Below are positions 17,521-26,669 of a DNA stretch of 64,000 bases, piece by piece; position 1 is the first letter of the stretch, and every line of letters starts with the position of its first letter. The position numbers were made by a program, and so were the translations under genes. The notes beneath the pieces were generated by a model that saw nothing but the letters and a program-made list of their open reading frames with translations, did no database searches and was not told the origin of the DNA. Source of the DNA: Bacillota bacterium (lineage in GTDB: Bacteria; Bacillota; Dehalobacteriia; UBA4068; UBA4997); NCBI GenBank assembly GCA_021771915.1, contig JAETNY010000005.1, positions 1 to 64,000 of the forward strand. The letters are read 5' to 3'.

Positions 17521-18396
17521 ATGACAAATAATCTTACACTAAAATTCAGTAAAATGCATGGCTGCGGCAATGATTTTATTATGCTGAACGGTTTTAGCCA
17601 AAATTTGCCCACTGATATGGGACAGCTGGCTATCCAGCTTTGCGACCGTCATTTTGGCATTGGCGCCGACGGTATTCTGGCGCTTTACCCCACTGCCGCC
17701 GCTGATTTTGAAATGCGGCTTTTTCAGCCAGACGGCTCAGAAGCAGAAATGTGCGGCAACGGTATCCGCTGTGCGGCGCTTTTTGCCCGGCAGCAGGGTA
17801 TTGTCAGCCATAACGATTTAACTGTGCAAACGCTGGCCGGCCTGATTAAACCCAGCATCAACCCGGCCGACGGCCAGGTGCGTGTGGATATGGGACTGCC
17901 GCGCCTGACGCCGGCAGAAATTCCCTGTCTTATTGAAAACAATAACGCCCCTCTTTTGAACCAGCCGCTGGAGGTTCTGGGTCGGGAGTTTAAATTCTGC
18001 GCCGTTTCCATGGGCAATCCGCATGCCATAATCTTTCTGGACTCTGCGCCGCAAAATCTGGCCGTAGAAAAATACGGCCCTCTGCTGGAGCATAACGCCA
18101 TTTTTCCCGCCCGAGCCAACATTGAATTTGCCCAGGTTCTTGACGAACATAATATAGAAGTACGCGTCTGGGAGCGCGGCGTTGGCGAAACACTGGCCTG
18201 CGGCACCGGCGCCTGCGCCACGGCGGTGGCAGCGTTGTTGACTGACCGCGCCCAAAGCCCGGTTAACATAAAATTGCCCGGCGGCACGCTGCAAATTGAA
18301 TGGCATAACGGTCAGTCCGTTTATATGACAGGCCCGGCGCAGGAGGTTTATCAGGGCGAGTTTAGCCTGACCCCGGCCGGCGAGGCGGCAAATTGA
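17521..18396 (+). CDS. dapF: diaminopimelate epimerase
   Basis: DapF converts LL- to meso-diaminopimelate for lysine and for peptidoglycan cross-links. Both active-site cysteines are present in their motifs: EMCGNGIRC in the first half and ETLACGTGACATA in the second, and FSKMHGCGNDFI opens the protein as usual. The length of 291 is slightly longer than the E. coli form (274), as often in Bacillota. AAGGAG lies 8 bases before ATG 17521. The stop overlaps the TTG start of the patatin gene. Confidence 0.95.
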   Translation: MTNNLTLKFSKMHGCGNDFIMLNGFSQNLPTDMGQLAIQLCDRHFGIGADGILALYPTAAADFEMRLFQPDGSEAEMCGNGIRCAALFARQQGIVSHNDLTVQTLAGLIKPSINPADGQVRVDMGLPRLTPAEIPCLIENNNAPLLNQPLEVLGREFKFCAVSMGNPHAIIFLDSAPQNLAVEKYGPLLEHNAIFPARANIEFAQVLDEHNIEVRVWERGVGETLACGTGACATAVAALLTDRAQSPVNIKLPGGTLQIEWHNGQSVYMTGPAQEVYQGEFSLTPAGEAAN

Positions 18397-19166
18397 GCCG
18401 CCCCCGTTTAGGTCTGGCTCTGGGCGGCGGCGGTATCCGCGGCATGGCGCATATCGGCCTGATTGAACAGCTGGATAAGCATGGTATCCGCGCTGATATG
18501 GTCGCCGGCACATCTATCGGCGCCTGCATGGCCGCGCTTTATGCCTGCAATTACAAAGGCAGTTTTATGGCCAGCTTTATGCAAAATGTTAACCTGAAAC
18601 TGATTTTGCCGCTCTCACCCTCGCTGGGCGGTCTGGTGAACGGCAAAAACTATGCAGAATTTGTCCGTTTGCTTACTAAAGGGCGAAATATTGAGGATTG
18701 CCCTATCCCCCTGCGCATTGTGGCCACAGATTTGGAAGAAAGCCGCATGGAGGTTTTTGCCGACGGCCCAATTTGGCGCGCCGTGCATGCTTCCTCCGCA
18801 GTGCCGGGCGTTTTCACGCCGGTTAAATATCGCGGCAAGGTTTATGTGGACGGTTGTCTGGTGGATAACTGCCCCTGTCAGGTTTTGCGCGAGATGGGCG
18901 CAGATATTGTGGTCGCCGTAGATTTGGACTCGCTGAAATATAATCACAGCTCCGTCAAACGGAACAACCTGATTGACGTGCTGCAACATTCTATAAACGT
19001 TATGGGGCGCAAAAATAATAGCGTTGAGCAGGCCGATATTGTTTTGCAGCCCATGAATACCAACATCTATTCCATGGACTTGAGCAAGGCCAATTATGCA
19101 CTGGAATGTGGGCGCAAGGAAGCCGCCGAGCGCATTGATGAAATTCTGGCTCTTTTGGCTAAATAA
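18393..19166 (+). CDS. patatin-like phospholipase (RssA/YlbK type)
   Basis: A serine-aspartate dyad lipid hydrolase. The oxyanion hole LGGGGIRG, the nucleophile motif GTSIG and the catalytic aspartate in YVDGCLVDN are all visible in order. The length of 257 fits the RssA/YlbK group. The start is TTG at 18393, sharing bases with the dapF stop (TTGA), so it is probably translated by coupling. No signal peptide is present, so a cytoplasmic lipase is likely. Substrate unknown. Confidence 0.9.
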   Translation: MSRPRLGLALGGGGIRGMAHIGLIEQLDKHGIRADMVAGTSIGACMAALYACNYKGSFMASFMQNVNLKLILPLSPSLGGLVNGKNYAEFVRLLTKGRNIEDCPIPLRIVATDLEESRMEVFADGPIWRAVHASSAVPGVFTPVKYRGKVYVDGCLVDNCPCQVLREMGADIVVAVDLDSLKYNHSSVKRNNLIDVLQHSINVMGRKNNSVEQADIVLQPMNTNIYSMDLSKANYALECGRKEAAERIDEILALLAK

Positions 19167-19207
19167 TTTTTCATTGCTGCGCTATTTCTTTAAATGAGGT
19201 GTTAAAT

Positions 19208-19780
19208 ATGAATAACAGTCTGGCTTACAAAGAGGATATCTGGGAAGAACTTATCAACGGTCAGACCGTGTTGGTGTCGCCCCGGCCAATCTGGAGCCAT
19301 ATTTCAGCGGCCGCCAATATTTTCTATATCTTCAGAAAATTCCTTTTTGGGCGCAAATGCACACCTATCCCCGATGGCATGGAGGTTTACCTGGACGAAA
19401 AAAACCGCTTTATTCCGGATATGATGGTGGTCTGCGACCCGGAAAAAATTCACCAGAACGGCGTTTATGGCGCTCCGGATTTGGTGGCAGAGGTACTCTC
19501 CCCCAGCACCATGAAGCGCGATAAAGGCGATAAAAAAACAGCCTATGAACAGGCCGGGGTCAGGGAATATTGGATTGTCAGCACGGAGGAAAAGTCCATT
19601 GAACAGTATTTGCTGATTGACGGTCGGTTTGTGCTGCATGAGGTTTATGCCGTTTATCCCGATTATCTGCTGGAAAAAATGACCGACGAAGAAAAAGCAG
19701 AGATTATCACCGAATTTAAATGCAGCCTCTATGATGATTTGCTTATCAAACTGGAGGACGTTTTTGAGCGCGTTAATTAG
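19208..19780 (+). CDS. Uma2 family (DUF820) putative restriction-fold nuclease
   Basis: The PD-(D/E)XK-like Uma2 fold shows its usual blocks: YEDIWEEL-type start, PDMMVVCDP (Asp), LVAEVLSPST (Glu in the ExL motif), and DKKTAYEQAGVREYWIV. Such proteins are abundant in cyanobacteria and also occur in Bacillota, mostly of unknown biology. ATG 19208 is preferred; GAGGTG immediately upstream includes an earlier GTG at 19199. A strong terminator follows, so it ends its transcript. Confidence 0.85.
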   Translation: MNNSLAYKEDIWEELINGQTVLVSPRPIWSHISAAANIFYIFRKFLFGRKCTPIPDGMEVYLDEKNRFIPDMMVVCDPEKIHQNGVYGAPDLVAEVLSPSTMKRDKGDKKTAYEQAGVREYWIVSTEEKSIEQYLLIDGRFVLHEVYAVYPDYLLEKMTDEEKAEIITEFKCSLYDDLLIKLEDVFERVN

Positions 19781-19791
19781 TTTGTTAATTT

Positions 19792-19826
19792 AAGCCCCAG
19801 CCTGTTGGCTGGGGCTTATAGTTTTC
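19792..19826 (+). terminator. terminator after Uma2 gene
   Basis: Perfect 11-base arms (792-802 and 807-817 of the 19 kb block) with a TGTT loop, followed by TATAGTTTT. Convergent with the XRE regulator gene to its right. Confidence 0.85.
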
Positions 19827-19873
19827 GTTATGCGGCTGCAATTAAATATGCGCCTACCAAAAACAAAACGTCT

Positions 19874-20383
19874 TTATTCTCGCCTAAAGGTTAAGAAAAT
19901 TCCAACAACCGCGGCAATAAAGATAAACGGCGCAACTCTGACAAAAAGCCATTCAAATGAATGAAAGACTACTCCAATAAAAGCGGTTTCCGGGCTGCCG
20001 TAATCCCAAGCCAGATAAGGGCTGCTTATTATTATCAGAACCGCATAAATTATTACGATAAGCGCACACAATGAGCCAAGCAGCCATTGAAGAAGTTTTA
20101 TTCTTGTAGTTTTTCTTTGTGCCAGCTGCAAGTTTATCACCTCCAATTTTTCAGAAATCGCTTTTAGGTTATCAGGCTCCGTTTCAACAACCGTTTCGCC
20201 AATCAATGTGCTTACGGGCGTTTCCAACACTTCCGATATACAGACTAACATATCAGAATCGGGAACTGACAATCCCTGCTCCCATTTGGAAACTGTCTGT
20301 CGTACCACGTTCAGCTTCACAGCAAGTTCCTGTTGTGAAAGTCCTTTTGATTTTCTAATTGCTTTAATGTTTTCTCTAAGCAT
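19874..20383 (-). CDS. XRE-family regulator with C-terminal membrane helices
   Basis: An N-terminal HTH (KGLSQQELAVKLNVVRQTVSKWEQGLSVPD) is joined to a helical region and two hydrophobic segments (about residues 95-125 and 140-165). Such HTH-membrane proteins occur widely in Bacillota as sensors of membrane or peptide signals. AAGGAGG lies before ATG 20383. A weak candidate promoter (TATAAT at about 20425, poor -35) is upstream. Its regulon is not apparent; the gene stands alone between two terminators. Confidence 0.82.
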   Translation of the reverse strand: MLRENIKAIRKSKGLSQQELAVKLNVVRQTVSKWEQGLSVPDSDMLVCISEVLETPVSTLIGETVVETEPDNLKAISEKLEVINLQLAQRKTTRIKLLQWLLGSLCALIVIIYAVLIIISSPYLAWDYGSPETAFIGVVFHSFEWLFVRVAPFIFIAAVVGIFLTFRRE

Positions 20384-20510
20384 TATGGCTAACCTCCTTT
20401 CTCTCAATCCTCACCACAATTATATGCCAAACTGCCCGTTGCCGCAAGCAACGCATTTTAACATTCTGGCCTAACGGCAATTTTTGTTATTCATCAACAT
20501 AATAAAAACG

Positions 20511-20540
20511 CAAAGCCCGGCTTTTTTAGCCAGGGCTTTG
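20511..20540 (-). terminator. terminator overlapping the end of the SUKH-like/TPR gene
   Basis: CAAAGCCC/GGGCTTTG arms with an inner GGC/GCC pair; read on the minus strand it is followed by GCGTTTTT. The stop codon of the 21 kb gene lies inside the hairpin loop region. Confidence 0.8.
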
Positions 20541-21800
20541 CTGTGTATTTCCGTTATCCTCAGTTTTTTGCCGCACCAGCTGTTTAATATGCTTACGCAA
20601 ATCACCGCGCAAATGCTGACAGCGTGCAATATCATATTTACATTCTTTCGGCTCCTGCTGATAAACGCTCAAGGCCTGATTATACAATTCCAGCGCTTCA
20701 CTCAACGCCGGCAAATCATCGCACAAACTGTTATCCTTACCGACCAGATTAATGGCCTGCTGCACCAGCCGTATACCCCGGGAGCGCACGCCGTCCAGGC
20801 CGACAAACTCGCATATTTTATTCATCTTGCCATAAGCCTGCTGGCTTTTTGGCTCATTTTTTTGCGCAGCATAAAAATTACCCAAAGACTGGTAAAAAAT
20901 TTTGGTTATGTCCAACATTTCTTCCAGCTTTTTCTGCAAAATCACTTCTGCTTTTTGATAAAAGCGCTCGCCCTCGTCCCACTTATGCAGTTCCTCACAG
21001 CAACGCCCGGCCAGTTTATACATATCCGCCAATTCCAGCGTATCCCTCTGCACATGCTCCAGATTTTCAAGCAGCGGCCGCGCCAGCTTCAGGGCATGGG
21101 TAAAATCCTGCTTTTGAAAAAACGCCTGCTTAAAACATTCCTTTAATTCCCAATGCTGCATACGCCGCGTAAGGTTATATACACGCTGCGGCGGCTGGTC
21201 AGGCAGACGGCTAACCGCCCAAAGTTCGTCGCTTTCATCGTCCCAGCAAATAAAGCACGGCGGCAAATTATCGGCAGCCAACAGCAGCCAAAGTTCCGGC
21301 GGCACATCGGTATTGCCTTCCCGACTGCCGACAAGATAAATGGCTTTGCGCAAATTCCCAATAACCAGCTGAACCAGAAAATCACGCAGACGCATCTGCG
21401 CCGGAACAAAATCGCTCCCGGCAGGCCGTGGGCATTCATCGTCCATAGCTTCCGAATCGTCATAATATTGGCAGTTCGCATAAAACAATTCCGGATTGGC
21501 CTCAGCAAAATCAATACGCCGAAAGGCCAGCAGCATATAAGAATCCCAGCAGCCAAAAATCACCAAATCCTCATCTGTAATATTCATCAGCCCGGGATTT
21601 GGAAAACAGTAGCTGTTAGCGTTGGTATTTACGGCAAGGCGACCATAGCCCAGTAAAAACTCCTGCAACATCGGCGGCAGAAACAGCTTGCGTTTTTTCT
21701 CCGCACTGATTATATCCCCTCGCCAAACGCCCAGCCTTTCACCGCCATAATAAATCTGCAATGCTTTTAATGGCTCAATATCAACATGCAGCAAAAGCAA
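20526..21800 (-). CDS. SUKH-like N-terminal domain plus TPR-like helices, function unknown
   Basis: Not firmly assigned. The first 110 residues (FLPPMLQEFLLGYG, then GLMNITDEDLVIFGCWDSYMLLAFRRID) resemble SMI1/KNR4 (SUKH) domains, known as immunity or scaffold modules. Residues 210-390 form paired helices reminiscent of tetratricopeptide repeats (ALKLARPLLENLEHVQRDT, DMYKLAGRCCEELHKWDEGERFYQKAE). The start is TTG at 21800; a second TTG at 21794 is spaced better from a weak GAAG site. The cysteine-rich patch PPCFICWDDE is unusual. It follows the transporter gene by 15 bases. Confidence 0.6.
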   Translation of the reverse strand: MLLLHVDIEPLKALQIYYGGERLGVWRGDIISAEKKRKLFLPPMLQEFLLGYGRLAVNTNANSYCFPNPGLMNITDEDLVIFGCWDSYMLLAFRRIDFAEANPELFYANCQYYDDSEAMDDECPRPAGSDFVPAQMRLRDFLVQLVIGNLRKAIYLVGSREGNTDVPPELWLLLAADNLPPCFICWDDESDELWAVSRLPDQPPQRVYNLTRRMQHWELKECFKQAFFQKQDFTHALKLARPLLENLEHVQRDTLELADMYKLAGRCCEELHKWDEGERFYQKAEVILQKKLEEMLDITKIFYQSLGNFYAAQKNEPKSQQAYGKMNKICEFVGLDGVRSRGIRLVQQAINLVGKDNSLCDDLPALSEALELYNQALSVYQQEPKECKYDIARCQHLRGDLRKHIKQLVRQKTEDNGNTQQSPG

Positions 21801-21815
21801 GCACTTCTTTCATTA

Positions 21816-23168
21816 TTATATTAAACCCTGCACCAGAATAACCAAAATCAGCACCGGCAGCAAGAACTGGAAATAATACTTAAATCTGTGCGACATCTTC
21901 AGACCCTCGCCGGTGTTGGCCTCGGCCATGTATTTGTCAAAACCCCAGCCCCATTTACTCACGCAGAACAGCAAATAAACCAACGAGCCCAGCGGCAGCA
22001 GCAGATTGCTGACCAGAAAATCCTCGCTGTCCAGAACATCGCGTCCGCCAATCAAATGCAGATTGCTCCACAAATTATAACCCAGCACGCAGGGCAGACT
22101 GGCCACAAAAACGAAAATCATGTTAACCAATACCGACTTCCGCCGGCTCCAACCCAGATTATCCATACAGCTGGCCAGCAGATTTTCAAACACAGCGATA
22201 ACCGTGGAAAAGCTGGCGAAACTCATAAACAGGAAGAAAAGCGAGCCCCAAAACTGACCACCGGCCATATGCGCAAAAACCTTGGGCAGAGTAATAAAGA
22301 TAAGCGATGGGCCGGCGTCTGGCTGCACGCTGAAGCTGAAACAGGCCGGAAAAATAATCAGGCCGGCCATCAAAGCCACAAAGGTATCCAGACCACAAAT
22401 ACGCACCGCCTCACTAACCAGCGTGTTGGATTTTGACATGTAACTACCGAAAATCTCCATGGCCGCAATACCCAGACTTAATGTGAAAAACGCCTGGTTC
22501 ATTGCCGCCGTGATTACACTGCCCAAACCAACCTCAGCCGCGCGCTGAAAATCAGGCAACAGGTAAAATTTAACGCCCTCCAAAGCGCCCGGCAACACCA
22601 GGCTATGCAGCGCCAGCAATACAATCAGCGCCAGCAGACCAATCATCATCACCTTGGTTATCCGCTCCAGCCCCTTGCGCAGCCCCAGACTACATACCAA
22701 AAAGCCCAGCAGCACTGTCAAACCCATAAAAATAGTCATCTCGCCGGGATTGCGCAACATCGCCCCAAAAGCGGCGTCTAACTCACTGTCCTGCAAACCG
22801 TTCAAACTGCCGGATACAAACTTAAAGAAATAACCCAGCATCCAACCGGCAACGGTGGTATAATACATCATCAACAAATAGCAGCCCAACAGACAGAACC
22901 AGCCATGTATATGCCATTTGCTGCCAGACGGCTCCAGCGCCTTATAAGCCAAAACAGCGCTCTTGCGGCTGGCGCGACCCACGGCCAACTCCATTGTCAA
23001 CACCGGCACGCCCATAATCAGCAAAAACAGCAGGTAAAACAACACAAACACGCCGCCGCCGTTTTGCCCGGCCACATAAGGAAACTTCCACACATTGCCA
23101 ATACCGATAGCACAGCCGGCGCTAACCAGCAAAAAGCCCAGTCGGGATTGAAAACTCTCTCTCTTCAT
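21816..23168 (-). CDS. NSS-family sodium-dependent transporter
   Basis: This 450-residue protein has about 11-12 membrane helices and the neurotransmitter:sodium symporter signature at the N-terminus: LGFLLVSAGCAIGIGNVWKFPYV, with the sodium-site asparagine and the unwound TM1. Bacterial members take up amino acids with sodium. The substrate is not evident. ATG 23168 follows GGGG at 9 bases. Its first 47 bases overlap the end of the DUF2284 gene in another frame. Confidence 0.92.
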   Translation of the reverse strand: MKRESFQSRLGFLLVSAGCAIGIGNVWKFPYVAGQNGGGVFVLFYLLFLLIMGVPVLTMELAVGRASRKSAVLAYKALEPSGSKWHIHGWFCLLGCYLLMMYYTTVAGWMLGYFFKFVSGSLNGLQDSELDAAFGAMLRNPGEMTIFMGLTVLLGFLVCSLGLRKGLERITKVMMIGLLALIVLLALHSLVLPGALEGVKFYLLPDFQRAAEVGLGSVITAAMNQAFFTLSLGIAAMEIFGSYMSKSNTLVSEAVRICGLDTFVALMAGLIIFPACFSFSVQPDAGPSLIFITLPKVFAHMAGGQFWGSLFFLFMSFASFSTVIAVFENLLASCMDNLGWSRRKSVLVNMIFVFVASLPCVLGYNLWSNLHLIGGRDVLDSEDFLVSNLLLPLGSLVYLLFCVSKWGWGFDKYMAEANTGEGLKMSHRFKYYFQFLLPVLILVILVQGLI

Positions 23169-23733
23169 CAAAACATACCCCTTTAATTTCTTCTGTTAAA
23201 AGCAGACCTCCAACCAGCGTCAGGTAAGCCGGCATTTCACCTTTTTCTATCCAAACCAGCGGTTGCTTAAAATAAAGTTCCGCCGTCTTGCCAACATCTC
23301 CGCCCAGAGCCTCCAAAGAATAGCGCATGCGCTCCGGCTTCCGGCAGGGCTGACCCTGTGGCCGGCTGCACCCCTCCTCACAAAGCCTGCAACTGCCGGC
23401 AGATAAAACCCAAGCGCCGGTATTTTGCTTCTCCAGATTCAAAAGCGCATCATGCAACCGGTTTTTTTCCTGCTGCAAGCCAGCCAAAAGCTGCTCAAGC
23501 GTGGTTCCCGGCAATGGCGTTAAAACACAGTTCACCAGCCACAGGCTTTTAAATCGCCGCCAAATATCCATTAGCGCAAAGTCAAAGGTCGGGCAGGACC
23601 AACGCCGATTATAATTCTCACACTGCTGGCAATAACCCAGAAATTTGTCAACATCAACACATTCCTGCAGATATTCCGCCACCGGAACCTGCGCCTGTTG
23701 ATGCTGCACCTTATAAAGAACTGATTTGACCAT
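23122..23733 (-). CDS. DUF2284 predicted metal-binding protein
   Basis: The 203-residue protein has two cysteine groups: CQQCENYNRRWSCP early and CRLCEEGCSRPQGQPCRKPERMRYSLEALG later, the conserved blocks of the DUF2284 family, thought to bind a metal or an iron-sulfur cluster. It is cytoplasmic, with no signal or membrane segments. The gene starts at ATG 23733 and overlaps the NSS transporter by 47 bases, so the two are probably co-translated. Function is unknown. Confidence 0.82.
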   Translation of the reverse strand: MVKSVLYKVQHQQAQVPVAEYLQECVDVDKFLGYCQQCENYNRRWSCPTFDFALMDIWRRFKSLWLVNCVLTPLPGTTLEQLLAGLQQEKNRLHDALLNLEKQNTGAWVLSAGSCRLCEEGCSRPQGQPCRKPERMRYSLEALGGDVGKTAELYFKQPLVWIEKGEMPAYLTLVGGLLLTEEIKGVCFDEEREFSIPTGLFAG

Positions 23734-23840
23734 TAAATCATCGTCCCCTTCCCCAAAAATTGTCTAAACATTGTAATTATATCATATTTATACACGGTTT
23801 GGCAAGTTTTTCAGAAGAAACAAAACTTTTTTAAGCATAG

Positions 23841-23880
23841 TAAAAGAGAGTCAAGGTAATTTAACCCTGACCCTCTTTTA
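23841..23880 (-). terminator. terminator 3' of tmRNA
   Basis: Long hairpin with arms AAAAGAGAGTCAAGG and CCCTGACCCTCTTTT, symmetrical enough to stop transcription from either side. It lies 16 bases beyond the tmRNA CCA end on the minus strand. Confidence 0.75.
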
Positions 23881-23895
23881 TAGTAATTAAAAATC

Positions 23896-24252
23896 TGGTG
23901 GAGGTGGCGGGATTTGAACCCGCGTCCGTAAGAGAACCCATCAAACCTTCTACGAGCGTAGTTTGTTGTTAAAATCTCGCCGCCTGATACACCACAAACA
24001 AAGTATCAAGGCCGCCAGCCCTAAAAGTTTCCCCCGGTCGCCGCCGGGCAGGCCGCGCCGGAGTAGCTTGCATAGGTGACCTCTTTGCCGCAGCCGGCAA
24101 GCTGGGCTTTGGCAGAGGTAGCAATTAAGCTGCTAAAGCGTAGTTTCTGTTGCCATTTAAAAATGACGATTGCCATAGTTTAACGGGCTGATGACGTCCC
24201 CGGCTCGCTTATCTGACCAATCCTTCCCACGTCGAATCCAGAAAACACCCCC
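23896..24252 (-). ncRNA. ssrA: tmRNA
   Basis: Transfer-messenger RNA for ribosome rescue, 357 bases on the minus strand. The ends pair as an acceptor stem: GGGGGTG at the 5' end (24246-24252) with CACCTCC before ACCA at the 3' end (23896). The tRNA-like 3' half has a T-arm with GGGTTCAAATCCC. The reading frame of the tag ends in NGNRNYALAA followed by TAA; the exact resume codon is uncertain because the upstream segment also contains a GGC-first frame that closes early. The gene lies directly downstream of smpB, its protein partner. Confidence 0.95.
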
Positions 24253-24345
24253 AAAATTTTTCTTATCATATATAATTACAATTATTATAACCAAAAACCT
24301 CCAAATTTTTGCTTATAACTTTTCTGCTTTTTTCGATTTTTATAA

Positions 24346-24807
24346 TTAAAAATCGCGGCTGCGCTCTTTTAATGTGCGCTCAATCTGGCGCTTGCTGTCG
24401 CGCTCCGCCAGCGTATCGCGCTTATCATAAAGCTTTTTGCCGCGCGCCAGCGCCAACTCCACCTTGACCAGCGCGCCGCTGAAATACAAACGCACCGGCA
24501 CCAGCGTCAGACCCTTTTCTCGCACGGCGGCATAAAGCCGGGCAATTTCAGATTTATGCAGCAGCAGCCGGCGCGGCCGCTTTTCCTCATGATTATTAAT
24601 ATTGCCAAAGGCATAGGCGCTGATATGCAGGTTATAAAGCCAAAGCTGGCCGTTTTCAATGCGCGCATAAGCGTCCTGCAAGCTGCCCTTGCCGGCACGT
24701 AGTGATTTAACCTCCGTGCCGCGCAATTCTATGCCTGCCTCATATTTTTCCAGAAACATAAATTCGTGCCGTGCTTTGCGGTTGTCGATAATTGTTTTGC
24801 CGCTCAT
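24346..24807 (-). CDS. smpB: SsrA-binding protein SmpB
   Basis: SmpB binds the tRNA-like end of tmRNA and guides it into stalled ribosomes. The 153-residue protein has the beta-barrel start DNRKARHEFMFLEKYEAGIELRGTEVKSLRAG and the C-terminal helix region with KKLYDKRDTLAERDSKRQIER. The start is ATG 24807, overlapping the RNase R stop (ATGA). The gene is immediately upstream of the tmRNA gene, the common arrangement in Bacillota. Confidence 0.97.
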   Translation of the reverse strand: MSGKTIIDNRKARHEFMFLEKYEAGIELRGTEVKSLRAGKGSLQDAYARIENGQLWLYNLHISAYAFGNINNHEEKRPRRLLLHKSEIARLYAAVREKGLTLVPVRLYFSGALVKVELALARGKKLYDKRDTLAERDSKRQIERTLKERSRDF

Positions 24808-26669
24808 GCCAAAACCTCCTCAAAGGTGATACGCCGCTCCAGCAAATCCACCGCTGTCAGGCGCACCCGCACATCATCGCCCAGCGAATAGCTGTGTTTT
24901 TTGCCGCGCAGCAGCATAATCGGTTCAATATATTGATATTCGTCGGTTGGCAGATTTAGCAGCGGAATATGCCCCTCAACACCATTTGGCAAAGCCACAT
25001 ACAACCCCTTGCCTGTAAGCCCGGATACTTTGGCCGCAAAACATTGGCCGATTTTATCCTGCATAAACAGGCAGCATTTCATTTTCACTGCCGCGCGCTC
25101 AATTTCCTCAGCCGCCAGTTCGCGCTCCGACGATTGCCGGGCGGCGGCTTCAACATAAGCCAAAACCTTAGAGGGATTAGTCGGCAGCAAATTTTTATTC
25201 TCGCCGCCATTAAGCGTCTGCTTGATGACGCGATGCACCAGCAAATCCGGATAACGCCGAATTGGCGAGGTAAAATGACAATAATATTTGGCCGCCAGAC
25301 CAAAATGGTCGCTGCGCTTGGCGGCATAAGCGGCATGACTCATACTGCGCAAGGCCAGCAGCTGCACAAAATCCGCCGTGGGCAAGCCCTCAACCTGACT
25401 TAACAGCTTCTGCACTTCTTTGGGCTTTAAATCCGCCGCGGCCGGCAGCGGCTCCAGAGAAAGCGCCAGCAAAGCCTCATTCAAAAGCGCCAAACGCTCC
25501 TCGGTCGGCCCCTCATGCACGCGATAAACCAATGGCTGATGCAAACGCCAAAAATGCTCGGCCACTGTTTCATTGGCGGAAAGCATGGCCTGCTCAATCA
25601 TCTTCTCCGCCAGCCGGCTGCTACGCTTACCCACATCGGCAACACGCCCCTGCGCGTCCAGATAAACCTTAAGTTCCGGGAACTCAAAATCCAGCGCACC
25701 ACGCCGGCGCCGTTTAGCCGCCAGCACACGCTGCAAAGCCGCCAAATCCTGCAACATCGGCAAAACCGCCGCCAGCTTGGCCTGCGCCGCCGCGTCCTGC
25801 TCCAGCAACGCCGCATTCACAGTATCATAATCCAAACGCTGTTTAACCCGAATAACGCTTTGATAAATATCATGGTTAACCAGTCTGCCGCGCGGTGTGT
25901 ATTCCATATCACAAGCCAACGCCAGCCTGTCCTGACCGGCGTTTAAGCTGCAAATGCCGTTGGAAAGTTCCTTGGGCAGCATCGGCAGCACCCGGTCCGG
26001 CAGATAAATGCTGGTGGCGCGCGCAAAAGCCTCCTGCTCCAAAGCGGAGCGCAGCGGAACATAATGCGATACGTCGGCAATATGCACGCTCAACAGGTAA
26101 TTGCCGTTATCCAGCCGCCGACAGTAAACTGCATCGTCAAAATCACGGCTGTCCACGCCGTCAATCGTTACCAGCGGCAAGTCCCGGCAATCACGCCGGC
26201 CGGCGCCCCAATCCTGCGGCTCAACCTGCTGCGGCGCAGCGGCAGCCTCCTGCAAAACATCTTCCGGAAAATCACCCGGCGCGCCAAACTGCCGCATAAT
26301 CAGCAACATATCCTCACCGGAGCCGTCCACCAGCTTTTCAGCGTCCACACGCTGCAAAACTTTCAGCACCCGGCCGGCAATACGACTCTCTTTGGTAACC
26401 TTACTTTCGTCAAGCCCACCCATGACCGCAATTTCCACCCAATCCGAGCCCTGCGCCGGGCCTACCAAATCCCGGGGGATAAAAATATCCGGCCAGCCCG
26501 GACGATGTGTGCGGACAAAACCATAGCCGGCCTGCGCCGCCATGAAATAACCCTGCATAACATGACCGGCGCGCTTCGCTTGTTTCTGTAATATTTTCTC
26601 CTTTTGCAGCTTCTCCCATTTGCGCATTCTTTCCCGACTGGCTCTGCCGCGTGAACGTCTTTTTTTCAT
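24804..26669 (-). CDS. rnr: ribonuclease R
   Basis: RNase R is a 3'-5' exonuclease that degrades structured RNA and works with trans-translation on non-stop mRNAs. After a short basic tail (KKRRSRGRASRERMRK) come a cold-shock-type OB domain (residues 40-100), the RNB catalytic core with TIDGVDSRDFDDAV (Mg-binding aspartates) and HYCHFTSPIRRYPDLLVHR, and a C-terminal S1-like domain. It is about 620 residues, shorter than the E. coli enzyme and without its N-terminal HTH. ATG 26669 has GGAGGGAG upstream and overlaps the thiI stop (ATGA). Confidence 0.94.
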   Translation of the reverse strand: MKKRRSRGRASRERMRKWEKLQKEKILQKQAKRAGHVMQGYFMAAQAGYGFVRTHRPGWPDIFIPRDLVGPAQGSDWVEIAVMGGLDESKVTKESRIAGRVLKVLQRVDAEKLVDGSGEDMLLIMRQFGAPGDFPEDVLQEAAAAPQQVEPQDWGAGRRDCRDLPLVTIDGVDSRDFDDAVYCRRLDNGNYLLSVHIADVSHYVPLRSALEQEAFARATSIYLPDRVLPMLPKELSNGICSLNAGQDRLALACDMEYTPRGRLVNHDIYQSVIRVKQRLDYDTVNAALLEQDAAAQAKLAAVLPMLQDLAALQRVLAAKRRRRGALDFEFPELKVYLDAQGRVADVGKRSSRLAEKMIEQAMLSANETVAEHFWRLHQPLVYRVHEGPTEERLALLNEALLALSLEPLPAAADLKPKEVQKLLSQVEGLPTADFVQLLALRSMSHAAYAAKRSDHFGLAAKYYCHFTSPIRRYPDLLVHRVIKQTLNGGENKNLLPTNPSKVLAYVEAAARQSSERELAAEEIERAAVKMKCCLFMQDKIGQCFAAKVSGLTGKGLYVALPNGVEGHIPLLNLPTDEYQYIEPIMLLRGKKHSYSLGDDVRVRLTAVDLLERRITFEEVLA

